A stretch of 64,000 nucleotides of DNA from Actinomycetes bacterium (lineage in GTDB: Bacteria; Actinomycetota; Actinomycetes; Propionibacteriales; Nocardioidaceae), in contig JAEZEJ010000097.1 of NCBI GenBank assembly GCA_023417775.1, forward strand, positions 4,532-68,531, given 5' to 3'. How positions within the stretch are numbered: the first letter of the stretch is position 1; each line of letters begins with the position of its first letter. The notes under the pieces are model-generated. The model was not told the origin of the DNA and did no database searches. It saw only the letters and a list, made by a program, of their open reading frames with translations. Of this stretch, positions 62,189 through 64,000 are shown piece after piece. The position numbers were made by a program, and so were the translations under genes.

Positions 62189-62240
62189 AAACTCTCGGGG
62201 TCCAGCGCTGGTCGCGAAACGGCTGGCGGGAAGCGGCCGG

Positions 62241-62246
62241 TAGGCT
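62241..62246 (+). promoter_or_regulatory. -10 element TAGGCT of the RDD gene (leaderless)
   Basis: TAGGCT ends 6 bases before the GTG at 62253 with no ribosome site between. Confidence 0.5.
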
Positions 62247-62252
62247 CGCGAC

Positions 62253-62639
62253 GTGCCGACCGAGCCCTCACCCGACCTGTACGACGCGTCGCCCGGCCGC
62301 CGACTGCTGGCCCTCGTCATCGACTGGACCCTCGCGATGGCGTTCGCCTGGGCCGCCTTCGGCACCGGCTTCCCACCGCAGACCCCGGGGGAGAGCTTCA
62401 TCGTCCAGGGCGTCTTCGTCGTCATCACCGGACTGACCATCGGCTTCCTCGGCGTCTCGCTCGGCAAACGCCTCGTGCGGCTCGCCGTCGTCGGCGCCGA
62501 CGGACGACCGATCGGCTGGTGGCGCGGGCTCGTGCGCACCGCTCTGCTGAGCCTCGTCATCCCCGCGATCATCCAGCGTGACGGACGGGGACTCCACGAC
62601 CTCGCCGTCGGCAGCAAGGTCATCCGCATCGGAAAATAG
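62253..62639 (+). CDS. RDD-family small membrane protein
   Basis: A 128-residue protein with the RDD pattern: SPGRRLLALVIDWTLAMAFAW (first segment with Arg and Asp), VFVVITGLTIGFLGVSLGKRLVRLAVV and a third segment ending IQRDGRGLHDLAVGSKVI. Three membrane spans are likely. Its function is unknown. It lies beside glnA in many actinomycetes. It starts with GTG behind a leaderless-type promoter. Confidence 0.85.
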   Translation: MPTEPSPDLYDASPGRRLLALVIDWTLAMAFAWAAFGTGFPPQTPGESFIVQGVFVVITGLTIGFLGVSLGKRLVRLAVVGADGRPIGWWRGLVRTALLSLVIPAIIQRDGRGLHDLAVGSKVIRIGK

Positions 62640-62640
62640 A

Positions 62641-62710
62641 ACCGAGATGTGCTGGGTATTCGTCAAGGAGCAGGTGTCCAGGTTGACGAATACCCAGCAC
62701 ATCTCGGTTC
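62641..62710. repeat. perfect 27-bp inverted repeat between convergent genes
   Basis: The arms 62641-62667 and 62684-62710 are exact reverse complements, with a 16-base spacer. The element lies between the RDD stop (62639) and the DUF4191 stop (62724). It could end transcription from both sides, but the arms are only moderately GC-rich and are not followed by T runs. Confidence 0.85.
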
Positions 62711-62723
62711 GGCCGGGGCTGGG

Positions 62724-63428
62724 TCAGCCGCGCATCATCTTGCGGGCGCCCTTCATGCTCGTGGGCATCGGGCCACGCGGCATCGGAGCGGCCGGGCGCA
62801 TCGAGTCCAGCGCCTTGACCTTGTAGAGCACCTCGGTCTGCTGGGCCGCCTTGATCTTCTTCGGCAGCTTGCGGACCCTCTTGACCAGCTTCGGCAACGG
62901 CACCTGGCCCTCGCCGCGCCCGACCATCAGGATCGTGATCGGCACATCCTCGCCGACGATGCGTGCGTGCTTCTTGGCCTCGCTCGTCAGCAGGTTCTTG
63001 GTGCGTCCGGGGCTGCCCTCGCCCACGAGGATCACACCGGGACGGCCGATCACCCGGTGCACGACGTCCTGCTGCTTGTTGAAGCCGACCGCCTGCTTGA
63101 CCGTCCACCCGCGACGCAGCATCGTCAGTGCGGCTCCACCGGCCCCCAGCTGACCCTCGGCCTGCTGATACATCGACTTCTCCGCGCGACGCCCGAAGAC
63201 CGTGATCGTGGCCAGCGAGGCCACCGCGATCGACAGGAAGACCGTCAGGATGATGCTGAACCAGCCGGTTCCGACCAGCAGCGTGCTCAGCGTCGCCGTG
63301 ATCGCCGCGGCCACGACCCAGATCGCCAGCAGGATCCACCCGAGACGGGGATCGGTCTGCTTGGTGTTGCGATAGGCCTGCCGCATCTGCGCGATGCGGC
63401 CCTGGGGAACGGCTGCGGGGTTGGACAT
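62724..63428 (-). CDS. DUF4191 membrane protein
   Basis: A 234-residue protein with two hydrophobic segments near residues 30-80 (LGWILLAIWVVAAAITATLSTLLV, WFSIILTVFLSIAVASLATITVF), followed by a conserved cytoplasmic part (YQQAEGQLGAGGAALTMLRRGWTV, RPGVILVGEG, LPKLVKRVRKLPKKIKAAQQTEVLYKVKALD). The family is restricted to actinobacteria, lies downstream of lipA and has no known function. The C-terminus is Pro/Met-rich. Confidence 0.88.
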   Translation of the reverse strand: MSNPAAVPQGRIAQMRQAYRNTKQTDPRLGWILLAIWVVAAAITATLSTLLVGTGWFSIILTVFLSIAVASLATITVFGRRAEKSMYQQAEGQLGAGGAALTMLRRGWTVKQAVGFNKQQDVVHRVIGRPGVILVGEGSPGRTKNLLTSEAKKHARIVGEDVPITILMVGRGEGQVPLPKLVKRVRKLPKKIKAAQQTEVLYKVKALDSMRPAAPMPRGPMPTSMKGARKMMRG

Positions 63429-63435
63429 ACGGTCG

Positions 63436-63441
63436 ATTCTA
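63436..63441 (-). promoter_or_regulatory. -10 element TAGAAT of the DUF4191 gene (leaderless)
   Basis: On the minus strand TAGAAT ends 7 bases before the ATG at 63428 with no ribosome site between. The gene can thus be expressed apart from lipA. Confidence 0.5.
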
Positions 63442-63457
63442 CGTCAGCGGCACAGGC

Positions 63458-64000
63458 TCAGGCGCGCGCCTGCTCCCTCGCCTCGAGCGCCTGCTGGTAC
63501 AGCCGCCCGGCCCGGTACGACGAGCGCACCAGCGGCCCGGACATGACCCCCGCGAAGCCGATCTCGCGGGCCTCATCGGACAGTTCCACGAACTCCTCCG
63601 GCTTGACCCACCGCTCGACCGGGTGATGCCGCACCGACGGACGCAGGTACTGCGTGATGGTGATCAGATCGCAGCCCGCCTCGTGCAGATCGCGCAGCGC
63701 CTCCGACACCTCCTCGCGGGTCTCGCCCATGCCGAGGATGAGATTCGACTTGGTCACCAGGCCGAAGTCGCGGGCCTGCGTGATGACATCGAGCGACCGC
63801 TCGTAGCGGAACGCCGGACGGATGCGCTTGAAGATGCGCGGCACCGTCTCGACATTGTGCGCCAGCACCTCCGGCCGCGACTCGAAGACCTCGGTCAGCA
63901 GCTCGGGGATGCCGTTGAAATCGGGGATCAGGTTCTCGACACCCGTATCGGGGTTGAGCTCGTGGATCTGCCGCACCGTCTCGGCGTACAGCCAGGCGCC
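63458..64000 (-). CDS. lipA: lipoyl synthase, 3' part
   Basis: The C-terminal ~180 residues of LipA; the 5' part with the radical-SAM and auxiliary cluster cysteines lies beyond the window, and the frame remains open to base 64000. It shows ETVRQIHELNPDTGVENLIPDFNG, NVETVPRIFKRIRPAFRYERSLDVI, TKSNLILGMGETREEV, DLITITQYLRPSVRHHPVERWV and GPLVRSSYRAGRLYQQAL. LipA inserts two sulfurs into octanoyl groups on lipoyl domains. Confidence 0.95.
   Translation of the reverse strand, partial: GAWLYAETVRQIHELNPDTGVENLIPDFNGIPELLTEVFESRPEVLAHNVETVPRIFKRIRPAFRYERSLDVITQARDFGLVTKSNLILGMGETREEVSEALRDLHEAGCDLITITQYLRPSVRHHPVERWVKPEEFVELSDEAREIGFAGVMSGPLVRSSYRAGRLYQQALEAREQARA

Noticed and set aside
1..64000. 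tRNA, rRNA or CRISPR array
   Set aside because: No cloverleaf-ending CCA stretches, rRNA segments or regularly spaced repeats were recognised; a small non-coding RNA could still be missed by eye.

Overview
The window is a high-GC stretch from an actinomycete, most likely of the order Micrococcales. The indicators are pervasive GTG starts, ATGA/GTGA overlaps between genes, IdeR/DmdR-type iron boxes, a GlnR box, a DUF222-HNH gene, and the order glnA - RDD protein - DUF4191 protein - lipA. The genus cannot be fixed from the sequence alone.

Region 1 (1-28.0 kb) is a siderophore biosynthesis locus. A translationally coupled plus-strand series encodes the end of a 2,3-dihydroxybenzoate (DHB)-AMP ligase, an ornithine N5-monooxygenase, an aryl carrier protein, an alpha/beta hydrolase, an MbtH protein, a siderophore-interacting reductase, two NRPSs (five modules) and a two-gene ABC exporter. 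Facing it on the minus strand are a Sfp-type PPTase, an EntA-like DHB dehydrogenase with an iron box at its start, and an MFS exporter with an extra C-terminal beta domain. Adenylation pockets read as basic (D-configured, epimerase present), basic?, Gly, Ser and N5-hydroxyornithine, with DHB as the cap. A mixed catechol-hydroxamate peptide siderophore is predicted.

Region 2 (28.1-39.2 kb) is a sugar-acid catabolic operon: an RbsABC-like importer, two dehydrogenases, a mutarotase-like protein, a GntR/FadR regulator, galactonate dehydratase, KDPGal aldolase, KDG(al) kinase and an SMP-30 lactonase. Together they outline a De Ley-Doudoroff type route from galactose/galactonate to pyruvate and glyceraldehyde 3-phosphate. 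An AT-rich palindrome lies at the operon head, and a hairpin covers the start of one internal gene.

Region 3 (39.2-53.6 kb) begins with a DoxX-like protein and a PPOX-fold (F420/FMN) protein. It continues as an iron-uptake locus: an iron-boxed SIP fused to a methyltransferase-like domain, and a minus-strand operon of three FecB-like lipoproteins, FecC, FecD, FecE and a heterodimeric ABC pair with complementary degenerate ATP sites. Divergent from this operon, across a shared iron box, is an AraC regulator that is an internal tandem duplication.

Region 4 (53.6-60.6 kb) is accessory and partly broken. It holds a DUF222-HNH gene, a GH13 glucosidase with a GPH transporter flanked by a 138-bp direct repeat derived from the 3' end of an SDR gene, that intact SDR gene, a 5'-truncated GIY-YIG gene and a putative PD-(D/E)XK protein. 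Region 5 (60.6-64 kb) is conserved core: glnA with a GlnR box, an RDD protein, a 27-bp perfect inverted repeat, a DUF4191 protein and the 3' part of lipA. No tRNA, rRNA, CRISPR array or transposase was recognised.
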